Origin: Coralliovum pocilloporae
GTDB taxonomy: Bacteria > Pseudomonadota > Alphaproteobacteria > Rhizobiales > Cohaesibacteraceae
Length of the DNA stretch: 64,000 nt
Assembly (NCBI RefSeq): GCF_030845175.1
Contig: NZ_CP132542.1
Coordinates: 1,647,501 to 1,711,500, forward strand
Direction: 5' to 3'
Shown here: positions 52,955 to 61,232 of the stretch, one piece after another
Numbering within the stretch: the first letter of the stretch is position 1
Layout of the letters: every line of letters begins with the position of its first letter
Position numbers and translations under genes: made by a program
The notes under the pieces: model-generated
The model's database searches: none
The model's input: only the letters and a program-made list of their open reading frames with translations
Told to the model about the DNA's origin: nothing

Positions 52955-53922
52955 TGCCTACCGTCGCGCCTTATGATTTTGATGTCTGGGTCGAAACAGC
53001 CTGCTTCCTTGGTGATGTGCCCTGTTTTGCGCTTGGTGACGGTACTGTCCGGCTGATGGATGGCAAGGAAAAGGCCGTTGACGTCCACAAGGGTGCCATT
53101 CTCTCAACGGACAAAACCGGCGATGACCGGTTGCTGACCGGTGGCGATGATGGTGCCGTGAAGGTGATTGATCGCACCGGGCTGGTCTCGCCGGTTGCGG
53201 ATGTCCCACGCAAGTGGATTGATCATGTGGCCGCCGGGCCGCGTGGCGTTTTCGGTTTTGCCTATGGTCGGATGGCTGCAGTTCACCTGACAGACGGCGC
53301 TCTGAAAGAGTTTCCTCATGAGCGAACGGTCGAGGGTCTATCCTTTGCGCCCAAGGGCCTGCGGCTGGCCACTGCCCATTACAACGGTGCGACCCTGCTC
53401 TGGGTGAACAGCGGCGGGGATCCGGTCTCTCTTGAATGGAAAGGGGCGCATACCGGTGTGCTCTGGTCTCCTGCAGGGCGGCATGTGGTGACGCTGATGC
53501 AGGAAAATGCCCTCCATGGCTGGGATCTGGACAATGCCAAGCATATGCGCATGACCGGCTATCCTTCAAAGGTCAAGGCGACATCATGGGCGGTGAAAGG
53601 CAAGTGGCTGGCCACGTCCGGGGCCAATGCGGCTGTGCTCTGGCCGTTTTCCGGCAAGACGGGCCCAATGGGTCAGCAGCCTTTGCAGCTTGGCGCGCGT
53701 GAGGTTCTGGTCAGTGCGGTTGCCTGTCATCCGACAGAAGACGTGGTCGCCGTCGGCTATCAGGATGGCATGATCATGGCCTGTCGCTTCGCTGATCAGA
53801 ATGAGGTTCTGTTGCGCCGCCCGGGCAAAAGCGCCATCACATCCATGGCCTGGTCAAAAGATGGCGTACAGCTGGCTTTTGGCTGTGAGGAAGGCGAGGC
53901 CGGGCTGGTTGATATTCGCTGA
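52954..53922 (+). CDS. WD40-repeat protein coupled to the COG0523 GTPase
   Basis: Protein of 322 aa made of degenerate WD40-type beta-propeller repeats, for example 'LLTGGDDGAVKVIDRTG', 'LATAHYNGATLLWVNSGG', 'VVTLMQENALHGWDLDNAK' and 'LATSGANAAVLWPFSGK'; about seven blades fit the length. No signal peptide or catalytic motif is seen, so it is probably a cytoplasmic scaffold. Translational coupling to the GTPase (TGATG) suggests a partner role in metal delivery. The exact function is unknown. Confidence 0.88.
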   Translation: MPTVAPYDFDVWVETACFLGDVPCFALGDGTVRLMDGKEKAVDVHKGAILSTDKTGDDRLLTGGDDGAVKVIDRTGLVSPVADVPRKWIDHVAAGPRGVFGFAYGRMAAVHLTDGALKEFPHERTVEGLSFAPKGLRLATAHYNGATLLWVNSGGDPVSLEWKGAHTGVLWSPAGRHVVTLMQENALHGWDLDNAKHMRMTGYPSKVKATSWAVKGKWLATSGANAAVLWPFSGKTGPMGQQPLQLGAREVLVSAVACHPTEDVVAVGYQDGMIMACRFADQNEVLLRRPGKSAITSMAWSKDGVQLAFGCEEGEAGLVDIR

Positions 53923-53989
53923 TCTGTTACAGGCTTGCCATATAGAAGACCGACAAGACTCGAACCACATATTCTGGGGGAGCTGACTC

Positions 53990-54790
53990 ATGCTCATTGC
54001 ACAGGTTTCTGATCTGCATATGACACCGCGTCACGTGCTGGCGCAGGGAAAGGTCGAGACGAGGACGCGACTGGAAACGGTGATTGATGACCTGAACAAC
54101 CGTATGCCGCGACCGGATCTGGTTCTGTTTACCGGTGATCTGGCCGACAACAAGAACCCGGAATCCTATGATATCCTGAAAGAGATCCTGACAGGACTGC
54201 AGGTGCCGTTCTTCGTTATTCCCGGCAATCATGACAGCAGGGCTGAAATCAGGCGCGTCTTTCCCGACCATCCCGGTAGGGAGAACAGCGAATTTATCCA
54301 GTATGTGATCGATGGCTATCCGGTCCGCCTGATTGCGGTGGACACACTGGATGACACCAGTGACAAGGGCCTGATGACCGAGAAGAAGCTTGCATGGCTG
54401 GATAATACATTGCGGGCGGAACCGCAAAAGCCGACCCTCCTGTTCATGCATCACCCGCCGTTTGATTCCGGTATTGTCGAGATGGACTTCTACGGTCTCG
54501 TTGGTCGTGAAGCGCTGGCAGATGTTGTGCGGCCACACAAGCAGATTGTCCGGATCCTCTGCGGGCATCTGCACCGGGTGATCTATACAATGTGGGAAGG
54601 GATCCCCACATCAATTGCGCCGTCTCCGTCTTTCTCCCAGGCTTTCAGTCTGGCAGGTCAAGGGCCGGAGGGATTTACAGTCGAGGCACCGAAATATGAA
54701 CTTCACCTCTGGACCGGCAGCACCTTTATCACGCATATGGTGAGCCTTGAGCCGGGCTCAGGCCCGTTCCCCTATCCTGATGTAGCCTGA
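53990..54790 (+). CDS. Calcineurin-like metallophosphoesterase, CpdA (cAMP phosphodiesterase)-like
   Basis: Binuclear metallophosphoesterase of 266 aa. All metal motifs are present: 'QVSDLHM' (D-x-H), 'FTGDLADN' (GD), 'PGNHDSR' (GNHD), 'MHHPPF' and 'CGHLHRV'. Length and motif spacing match class III cyclic-nucleotide phosphodiesterases (CpdA/Icc) and the related glycerophosphodiesterase GpdQ. An adenylate cyclase lies 4.6 kb upstream, which would suit a cAMP-degrading role, but GpdQ-type activity is equally open. A HAD phosphatase gene follows after 4 bp. Confidence 0.9.
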   Translation: MLIAQVSDLHMTPRHVLAQGKVETRTRLETVIDDLNNRMPRPDLVLFTGDLADNKNPESYDILKEILTGLQVPFFVIPGNHDSRAEIRRVFPDHPGRENSEFIQYVIDGYPVRLIAVDTLDDTSDKGLMTEKKLAWLDNTLRAEPQKPTLLFMHHPPFDSGIVEMDFYGLVGREALADVVRPHKQIVRILCGHLHRVIYTMWEGIPTSIAPSPSFSQAFSLAGQGPEGFTVEAPKYELHLWTGSTFITHMVSLEPGSGPFPYPDVA

Positions 54791-54794
54791 ATTC

Positions 54795-55562
54795 ATGAAG
54801 CATAATCTGTCCGCTCTCCTGTTCGACCTTGATGGAACCGTCTATCGGGGAACTGATCCCATCCCCGGCGCTGACCGCTTTTTTGAGCGGTTGAAGAAGG
54901 CATCTGTGCCGTTCCTCTTTGTGACCAACCGGTCGAACCGGACACCACTGGAAGTCGCCGAGCAGCTGAACGCCATGGGCATTGTCTGTGATGAGGATGA
55001 TGTCTTCACGTCTTCTCAGGCCGTGGCGTATCACCTGGGGGCCGTGCGGGCCTATTGCCTTGGGGAAGAGGGGTTGTTTCAGGCTTTGAAGGCTGCGGGT
55101 GCCGAGGTGGTTGATGATAAGCCCGATGTGGTGATCGTGGGCTATGATCGCAGCATAACCTATGACCGTCTCTCCCAGGCCATGCGTCACATCATGGCTG
55201 GAGCCCGTTTCATCGCTACAAATACCGACCGGATTATTCTGGTCGAGGATGGGTTTCTGCCGGAAGCCGGGCCATTGGTGGCAGCCCTCGAAAATGCCAC
55301 GGATCAGAAAGCCGATATAATCGGAAAGCCAAGCCGGGTCATCATGGATGCGGCGCTTGAAAAGCTGGGTGTCGGACGGGAATCCTGTGCGATTGTCGGC
55401 GATTATCTGTTGACAGACATTCAGGCGGCGCAGAATGCGGACATGCGTTCGGTTCTGATCCTGACTGGCGTGTCCCAGCGGTCTGATCTGGAGACCTCCA
55501 CCATCCAGCCGACCTGGACGGTGGAGGACTATGATGCTCTCGAAGCTCTGCTGTTTGCGTAG
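54795..55562 (+). CDS. HAD-IIA family phosphatase (NagD/AraL-like)
   Basis: Haloacid-dehalogenase phosphatase of 255 aa. Motif I is 'LLFDLDGTVYRGTDPIPGA' with the nucleophile Asp, motif II 'FVTNRSNR', motif III includes 'GKPSRVIMDAAL', and motif IV is 'IVGDYLLTDI' (Y-L-L in place of the usual R-L-D before TD). The C2a cap places it in subclass IIA, which removes phosphate from nucleoside monophosphates, sugar phosphates or glycerol phosphate. Probably one operon with the phosphoesterase gene (4-bp gap), so the pair may act in sequence on a phosphodiester and its product. Confidence 0.9.
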   Translation: MKHNLSALLFDLDGTVYRGTDPIPGADRFFERLKKASVPFLFVTNRSNRTPLEVAEQLNAMGIVCDEDDVFTSSQAVAYHLGAVRAYCLGEEGLFQALKAAGAEVVDDKPDVVIVGYDRSITYDRLSQAMRHIMAGARFIATNTDRIILVEDGFLPEAGPLVAALENATDQKADIIGKPSRVIMDAALEKLGVGRESCAIVGDYLLTDIQAAQNADMRSVLILTGVSQRSDLETSTIQPTWTVEDYDALEALLFA

Positions 55563-55571
55563 AACCTGTAT

Positions 55572-56702
55572 CTACACCGCATAGGTTTTCAGCGGCGCAA
55601 AGCCGTTGAAACCGACAGAGGAATATGTGGCCGTATAAGCGCCTGTGCTTTCGATCAGGACTTCGTCTCCAATGGCGAGGGCCTCAGGCAACGGATAGGG
55701 CGTCTTCTCATACATCACATCGACGCTGTCACAGGTTGGCCCGGCAAGAATTGCGGGCGCTGCAGGCGCGCCATTATGTCTTGTTGTGATTGGATAGCGA
55801 ATTGCTTCATCCATGGTTTCGGCCAGGCCGCCAAACTTGCCGATATCTAGATAGACCCAGCGTTCGGATGCCTTTTCGTCATTGTCGGCGATCAGCACCA
55901 CTTCCGCCTTGATGATCCCGGCGGAGCCCACCAGCCCGCGGCCCGGCTCTGCAATGGTCCTGGGCAGATCGTTGCCGAAATGCCGCTTGAGGGACGCGTC
56001 GATGTTGCGGGCGATCAGGGCGACTTCCGGAATGTCATTCAGGAAGCGGGTCGGGAACCCGCCACCGAGATTAAGCAGGTCAAGTGGTGTTCCGGCAGCC
56101 TTCAGGCTGCGGAAAATATCCGCTGCGTCAGCAATGGCCGTGTCCCAGCCATCCGCATTGGTCTGCTGGGACCCCACATGGAAGGAAACACCGCGTGGCG
56201 TGAGGCCGCGCTCTGCCGCCATCTGCAAAAGCATGATGGCGTGTTCCTTCGTGCAGCCGAATTTCCGCGATAGCGGCCAGTCAGCCCCGGCGCCGTCGGT
56301 GAGAATCCGGCAGATCACATCGGAGCCCGGCGCAGAACGCGCCAGCTTTTCAAGCTCTGCCCGGCAGTCAAAGGCGAAAAGCCGGATACCCAGCTGAAAG
56401 GCAGCGGCAATATCGCGCTCTTTCTTGATGGTATTGGAATAGGAGATGCTCCCCGGCTCGATACCGAGTGTCATCACATCCCGGATTTCCTGAAGAGAGG
56501 CACAGTCGAAATTGGCCCCTTCCTCATTCAGGACTGCCAGAACGGCCGGGTCCGGATTGGCCTTGATGGCATAATAGATGGCTGTATCCGGCATGGATGC
56601 CTTCAGCAGCCGATAGTTTTCCCGCACAACCTCAAGATCCACAATCAGGCAGGGGCTCTCGGGTTGTGCCGTGGCAAGGAAGGTGCGAATTCGCTCAGTC
56701 AT
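55572..56702 (-). CDS. Ornithine/lysine decarboxylase, fold type III
   Basis: PLP-dependent decarboxylase of 376 aa in the alanine-racemase fold. The PLP lysine is in 'YYAIKANPDPAVL' (about 43-55), 'FHVGSQQT' and 'NLGGGFP' bind phosphate and ring, 'EPGRGLVG' precedes the second domain, and 'GPTCDSVDVMY' supplies the active-site Cys-Asp pair. The enzyme makes putrescine (or cadaverine) for polyamine synthesis. Length and motifs fit the short bacterial/eukaryote-like ODC common in alphaproteobacteria, which often use both lysine and ornithine. Convergent with the HAD gene (9 bp apart). Confidence 0.93.
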   Translation of the reverse strand: MTERIRTFLATAQPESPCLIVDLEVVRENYRLLKASMPDTAIYYAIKANPDPAVLAVLNEEGANFDCASLQEIRDVMTLGIEPGSISYSNTIKKERDIAAAFQLGIRLFAFDCRAELEKLARSAPGSDVICRILTDGAGADWPLSRKFGCTKEHAIMLLQMAAERGLTPRGVSFHVGSQQTNADGWDTAIADAADIFRSLKAAGTPLDLLNLGGGFPTRFLNDIPEVALIARNIDASLKRHFGNDLPRTIAEPGRGLVGSAGIIKAEVVLIADNDEKASERWVYLDIGKFGGLAETMDEAIRYPITTRHNGAPAAPAILAGPTCDSVDVMYEKTPYPLPEALAIGDEVLIESTGAYTATYSSVGFNGFAPLKTYAV

Positions 56703-57134
56703 CGGGGCCTCCGGTCAAAAGGTCAAAAGACAGATCCCGCTTCTGATGGCGGTGGAAACCATCATGTCGGGATTGGCAATTGCTTTCGTTTGGAACGGGA
56801 AACCCGCCCGCGCAGCCAGCAAGGATGAAGTCACCTCTTCAGTGATGCCGGAGAGTGGACCTCGCGGCAAAAACCAAAAAAGCCCACATCGTCGTGTCGC
56901 GCCGCAGAATGCTGGAAGGGGTGTCACAACACTCGGCATATGCGTATTGGGCGAGAGGGATTTACAGAGAAACCACGTCACATGCAAGGACGGATTGCGT
57001 GAATTTCTCTGCACGCGGAATCAGTAAACAAACAAAAGCAGGTTGTTCGCGCTGGCTGAACAGGGCACAGTCTCAGGGTCAAGACTCATTGCTCACGCCC
57101 ATTCTGTTTATCAGGAAAGTACAGGGGGATGCTC
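56703..57134. other. Intergenic region between divergent decarboxylase and amidase genes
   Basis: About 430 bp with no supported gene. It must hold the promoters of both divergent genes. The only clear structure is copy 2 of the 32-bp direct repeat (57075-57106), just before the amidase ribosome site. No strong dyad or riboswitch was recognised. Confidence 0.6.
57075..57106. repeat. 32-bp direct repeat, copy 2
   Basis: Exact match in the same orientation to 34247-34278. It ends 28 bp before the amidase start, so it may affect that gene's promoter. The bases flanking the two copies differ, so the repeat boundary is sharp. Confidence 0.8.
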
Positions 57135-58325
57135 ATGCCATTTTGTCAGGACACTGTCGGTGCGTTTGTTGATTATCCGAATGAGCCGGTTCCGCATCAG
57201 CCCGGTGGGCCACTTGACGGGTTGACCTTTGCGGTCAAGGACCTGTTTGATGTTGTGAATTACCCAACCGGCTGCGGGCATCCACTGAAGCAGCAGCAGG
57301 CCAGCCCGGCGCAGGTATCTGCTCCGGTGGTGCAGCAATTGCTTGATGCGGGAGCCAGGTTCACCGGCAAGACGATTACCGACGAGCTGGCCTTTTCGCT
57401 CACAGGTCAGAATATCCATTATGGCACACCGGAAAATGTCATGGCTCCGGGCCGGATTCCTGGCGGGTCATCATCGGGTTCCGCAGCCGCGGTTGCAGCC
57501 GGTCTCTGTGACTTCGCCATTGGCACGGATACAGGCGGCTCAATCCGGGCACCCGCCAGTTATTGCGGTCTGGTGGGGCTGAGGCCGACCCATGGCCGTC
57601 TGTCTCTTGATAGCTGCATGCCAATGGCGCCCAGCCTGGATGCAGCGGGCTGGTTTGCCCGTGACATTGCCACCTATCTGCGCGTTGCTGACGTGCTCCT
57701 CGGTCCGGATGAGGATGTCTTGCCCGACAGACCTCAGATATCGATTGTCACGGAGGCCTTTGACCGGTTGATGGGTGAGCGGGAGCAGTCTCTGTTCCTG
57801 TCGCTTGTCCGTCGGGTTGAAACTGTGCTCGGCGAGGTGTCCTATCTGTCTCTTGAAGAGGATCTGGAGACATGGTGGTCGGTGTTCCGTACCTGCCAGG
57901 GTTATGAGGTCTGGCAGGAGCATGGGGCCTGGATTACGGAACACAATCCTGATTTCGGACCTGGCGTGAAAGAGCGTTTCCAGTGGGCTGCAACGGTGAC
58001 GGCCGAACAGAAAGCAGAGGCAGATGCGACCAGAAAAACGATTACACGCCTGATGACGCTGGCGGTGACTGATTCCCTGCTGATTGTCCCGACAATGCCG
58101 TCTATTGCCCCGCGGATTGACGAGGATCTCGACTGGCTGGACCGGTTCCGCAATCGCTCCCTGTCCATTCTGTGTCTTTCAGGCCTTTCAGGCCTTCCAC
58201 AGGTCAGTCTGCCGCTTGGAAAGCTTGATGAGTGTCCGTTTGCCCTGTCGCTGATCGGACCGCATGGTACGGATCAGGCCCTTTTGCATCTGGCAGGGCG
58301 CATTATGTCAGGGATCAGAGCATAG
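57135..58325 (+). CDS. Amidase, AMI1-like
   Basis: Amidase-signature enzyme of 396 aa. Catalytic Lys is in 'LTFAVKDLFDV' (about K34), the Ser-rich core in 'GGSSSGSAAAVAAGL' and the acylating Ser in 'TDTGGSIRAPASYCGLVG'. The shorter length and 'GPLDGLTFAVKDLFDV' opening are closest to the AMI1/indole-acetamide hydrolase type. AGGGGG (57123-57128) abuts the first ATG (57129) but is 6 nt from ATG 57135, which is preferred. A LysR regulator follows directly. With a nitrile hydratase 4 kb downstream, nitrile-amide-acid conversion is possible, but the substrate is unproven. Confidence 0.9.
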   Translation: MPFCQDTVGAFVDYPNEPVPHQPGGPLDGLTFAVKDLFDVVNYPTGCGHPLKQQQASPAQVSAPVVQQLLDAGARFTGKTITDELAFSLTGQNIHYGTPENVMAPGRIPGGSSSGSAAAVAAGLCDFAIGTDTGGSIRAPASYCGLVGLRPTHGRLSLDSCMPMAPSLDAAGWFARDIATYLRVADVLLGPDEDVLPDRPQISIVTEAFDRLMGEREQSLFLSLVRRVETVLGEVSYLSLEEDLETWWSVFRTCQGYEVWQEHGAWITEHNPDFGPGVKERFQWAATVTAEQKAEADATRKTITRLMTLAVTDSLLIVPTMPSIAPRIDEDLDWLDRFRNRSLSILCLSGLSGLPQVSLPLGKLDECPFALSLIGPHGTDQALLHLAGRIMSGIRA

Positions 58326-58349
58326 AAGCCCGTTTACCGGAGATTTCCC

Positions 58350-59264
58350 ATGGATACGCTCACTCGAATGAGAACATTCCTGCAGGTGGTTGAGAGTGGA
58401 GGATTTTCAGCGGCTGCCCGTGATATGGGGCGATCCAAGGCGCTTGTGTCAAAATATGTCCGGGAGCTTGAGGATGAACTGGGCGTAAGGCTGCTTTATC
58501 GCACCACGCGGCAATTATCCCTGACTGAGGCAGGCGAGATCTATGTGCAGGATGCCCGGCAGGTGATCGAGCAACTCGATATGCTGCATAATGGTCTCAA
58601 GGAAAAGAACCGTAACCCCCATGGTGTTCTGAAGCTGAGCGTGCCGCGCACGTTTGGTGACGAGGTGCTCAGCCCGGCCATCATGGAGTTTCTGGAAGCC
58701 CAGCCTGATGTCTCTCTTCAGCTCAAATCAGAGGATCGTCAGATCGACCTGATTGAAGAGGGGATTGACGTGGCAATCCGGATTTCAGAGCTGAAAGACA
58801 CCAGTCTGATCGCCCGGAAACTGGCACCGTTCCGTATCGCCATATGTGGTTCCAGACGTTTGATTGAAAAGGTTGGCCGCCCGGAGACGCCGCTTGACCT
58901 TGCAAATCTGCCTTGCGTGTCGGATGTCAACACAGTGTCCCGGTCCCGCTGGTCCTTCATGGTGGAGGGTGAACGGGTTCTGGTGCCGGTGGGTGGTCGG
59001 GTCGAGGTGAACAGCCCGCATGCCACTAAAGCGGCTATGCTGACGGATCTTGGTTTCGGCATTGTGCCCTATTTCATGGTCCGGGAAGAGGTGGAGCGCG
59101 GGGAGCTGGAGCTGGTTCTGGACGACTATATGGCTGAAAGCCGGGCCGCCGGGGTATATGTGGTTTTTCCTCACCGGCGTCATATGTCCGGCAAGGTCCG
59201 TGCCTTTGTTGATTTTATGGTGGCCTGGTTTGACCGCGCCACAAAGAGCGGCCAAACCTTCTGA
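58350..59264 (+). CDS. LysR-family transcriptional regulator
   Basis: LysR regulator of 304 aa. The HTH is in 'GFSAAARDMGRSKALVSKYV' (about 18-37), then 'LGVRLLYRTTRQLSLTEAGE', and the substrate domain starts near 90 ('GVLKLSVPRTFGDEVLSP'). This is the DmlR/YafC-like subgroup. It lies 24 bp after the amidase gene on the same strand and tail to tail with the dehydrogenase gene, so it may regulate the amidase. Confidence 0.93.
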   Translation: MDTLTRMRTFLQVVESGGFSAAARDMGRSKALVSKYVRELEDELGVRLLYRTTRQLSLTEAGEIYVQDARQVIEQLDMLHNGLKEKNRNPHGVLKLSVPRTFGDEVLSPAIMEFLEAQPDVSLQLKSEDRQIDLIEEGIDVAIRISELKDTSLIARKLAPFRIAICGSRRLIEKVGRPETPLDLANLPCVSDVNTVSRSRWSFMVEGERVLVPVGGRVEVNSPHATKAAMLTDLGFGIVPYFMVREEVERGELELVLDDYMAESRAAGVYVVFPHRRHMSGKVRAFVDFMVAWFDRATKSGQTF

Positions 59265-59276
59265 GCTGGATAAACC

Positions 59277-60344
59277 CTATAGTGAGCGGTTGAAGCGTTC
59301 TTCCGCCAGCCTGTCGGCAACCACATTGGTTGGCTGACCCTCAGCCTGTGAACGGGAGAAGATTTCCGTGAGCGTTGCATCGATCCCGGCCATTTTTGCG
59401 CGCACCTTCGTATCCGGTTCGTCCGGGCGGGCCAGAACGATGGAGATAACGCCGGCAGCATTGATGGCATAATCCGGCGCGTAGAGAATGTCGCGTTGCA
59501 TGAGGCGGATGCCATCTTCATCATGAGCAAGCTGGTTGTTTGCAGCACCGGCAACAATGGCAGCACGGATTTCGGGAATTGTCGTCTTGTTGAGCCCGCC
59601 ACCCAGAGCACAGGGGACAAACAGGTCCACATCGGCACGATGGGCTTCATCCGGCTGGATGATCGTTGCACCGAATTCTTCGCGGGCCCGTCGGGTGCTC
59701 TCCGGATTGATGTCGCTGACCAGCAGTGTGACGCCAGCCGCGTGCAGATGCCGGGCGACGGAATATCCCACATGGCCAAGCCCCTGCACCGAGGCGCTGA
59801 GACCGGACAGGCTGTCGGAACCCAGCCGATGGCGCACAGCGGCCTTGATGCCGAGAAAGACTCCTTCCGCAGTGTAGGGACTGGGGTCTCCAAGGCCATT
59901 GGACAGAATACCCAGCGCATAGGGTGTTTCGGTTGCGACCTGCTCCATGTCCTCTGGCGTGATGCCCACATCCTCGCCGGTCATATAGCCCCCCGCAAGG
60001 CGCTGGACATGGCGGCCGAAGGCCTTGAAAAGCTCCGGGCTCTTGTCCGTTTTGGGGTTGCCGATAATGACGGCCTTGCCACCGCCATTCTCCAGACCGG
60101 CCAGTGCGTTCTTATACGTCATGCCACGAGACAGGCGGAGCGCATCCGTCAGGGCTGCTTCGTGGGTTTCATAAGGCCACATCCGGCATCCGCCAACGGC
60201 TGGTCCAAGGTTGGTATTGTGTATGGCAATGATGGCTGAAAGACCGGAAGCCTCGTCTCGGCAGAAGACAATCTGCTCATGCCCGCGAAATTCAACATGA
60301 TCGAAAGGTGTGGCGAGGGCCAGCGTACGCGGCATGGCAGTCAT
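59277..60344 (-). CDS. Glu/Leu/Phe/Val dehydrogenase family protein (leucine dehydrogenase-like)
   Basis: NAD-dependent amino-acid dehydrogenase of 355 aa. 'HNTNLGPAVGGCRMWPY' binds the substrate, 'GLENGGGKAVIIGNP' has the catalytic Lys, and the Rossmann domain has 'VQGLGHVGYSVARHLHAAG' (GxGxxG). Length and motifs fit leucine/phenylalanine/valine dehydrogenases rather than glutamate dehydrogenase. The start at 60344 (MTAMPRTLAL) follows a GGAG about 10 nt upstream; the frame is open for 17 more codons across AT-rich DNA without support. It oxidatively deaminates branched or aromatic amino acids to 2-oxoacids. Confidence 0.9.
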   Translation of the reverse strand: MTAMPRTLALATPFDHVEFRGHEQIVFCRDEASGLSAIIAIHNTNLGPAVGGCRMWPYETHEAALTDALRLSRGMTYKNALAGLENGGGKAVIIGNPKTDKSPELFKAFGRHVQRLAGGYMTGEDVGITPEDMEQVATETPYALGILSNGLGDPSPYTAEGVFLGIKAAVRHRLGSDSLSGLSASVQGLGHVGYSVARHLHAAGVTLLVSDINPESTRRAREEFGATIIQPDEAHRADVDLFVPCALGGGLNKTTIPEIRAAIVAGAANNQLAHDEDGIRLMQRDILYAPDYAINAAGVISIVLARPDEPDTKVRAKMAGIDATLTEIFSRSQAEGQPTNVVADRLAEERFNRSL

Positions 60345-60587
60345 GGTTACAAGCTCCGGTTTCCCATTTTTATTTATCTGCTTATTGTATTTCATTTTCT
60401 AAGAAATATTGGCTTATTGGTCTGATTTAGAAGGTTTTTTGAGATAAAATATTTGATATTTAACTGTGATAGGGGAAAAATTTCCTCATTTTGAGCGGCA
60501 TTCAGCACATGTTCCATTGGTTTTGCCGTGAATATGCCTTATCTCCTTCTCAGGGTCTGAGATGACACAGGATCAGAGGAACGGATA

Positions 60588-61232
60588 ATGAGATTTTGGT
60601 CTGTTGCAGCGATGCTGATTGCATTGCTGGTCACGCACGGCTCTGCTGCTGCCCATCCCCATGTCTGGGTCAGCGCACAAACCACCGTCATGTTCGAGAA
60701 TTCCCAGATGGCACGGGTTCGTCATGCCTGGACCTTTGATGAAGGTTTCAGCGCGTTTGCAATCCAGGGCCTGGATGCCAATGGTGACGGGATCTATACA
60801 CGGGAAGAACTTCAGGAACTGGCCGAGGTCAATGTTACCTCACTGAAGGAATTTGATTACTTCACATTCGCCACTCTTGGAGAGACTGACCTGCCTTTCA
60901 GTGAGCCGACAAACTACTGGCTGGCATATCAGGGCGATCGGTTGATCCTGCATTTCGATCTGCCACTGCAGAAGCCGGTTCCGGTCTCGGAAAAGCTGGT
61001 GGTTGATGTCTATGATTCCACCTTCTTTGTAGATTTCGGTTTTGCCGATGAGCAGCCTGCTCTTCTGGCCGGATCTCAGGCCTGCTCGGCAAAGGTTGTC
61101 CGACCCAAGGACCTTCCGGTCGACATCATCGACCGGCTGAATGCTCTGCCTGCAGATATTGGTGAACTGCCTGAAGAGCTGAAACCCTATGCCGCATCTC
61201 TGGTGAACGGAATCCATGTCTCATGCGCCTGA
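60588..61232 (+). CDS. DUF1007 family protein, periplasmic partner of NicO transporter
   Basis: Protein of 214 aa with a Sec signal peptide (about 1-22, ending 'GSAAA'). The mature N-terminus starts 'HPHVWVSAQTTVMFEN', the DUF1007 hallmark, with His residues exposed right after cleavage, and an EF-hand-like 'DANGDGIYTREEL' follows (about 64-76). DUF1007 proteins are usually encoded with NicO/RcnA-type nickel/cobalt transporters, as here (10-bp overlap), and may bind the metal in the periplasm. Confidence 0.88.
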   Translation: MRFWSVAAMLIALLVTHGSAAAHPHVWVSAQTTVMFENSQMARVRHAWTFDEGFSAFAIQGLDANGDGIYTREELQELAEVNVTSLKEFDYFTFATLGETDLPFSEPTNYWLAYQGDRLILHFDLPLQKPVPVSEKLVVDVYDSTFFVDFGFADEQPALLAGSQACSAKVVRPKDLPVDIIDRLNALPADIGELPEELKPYAASLVNGIHVSCA

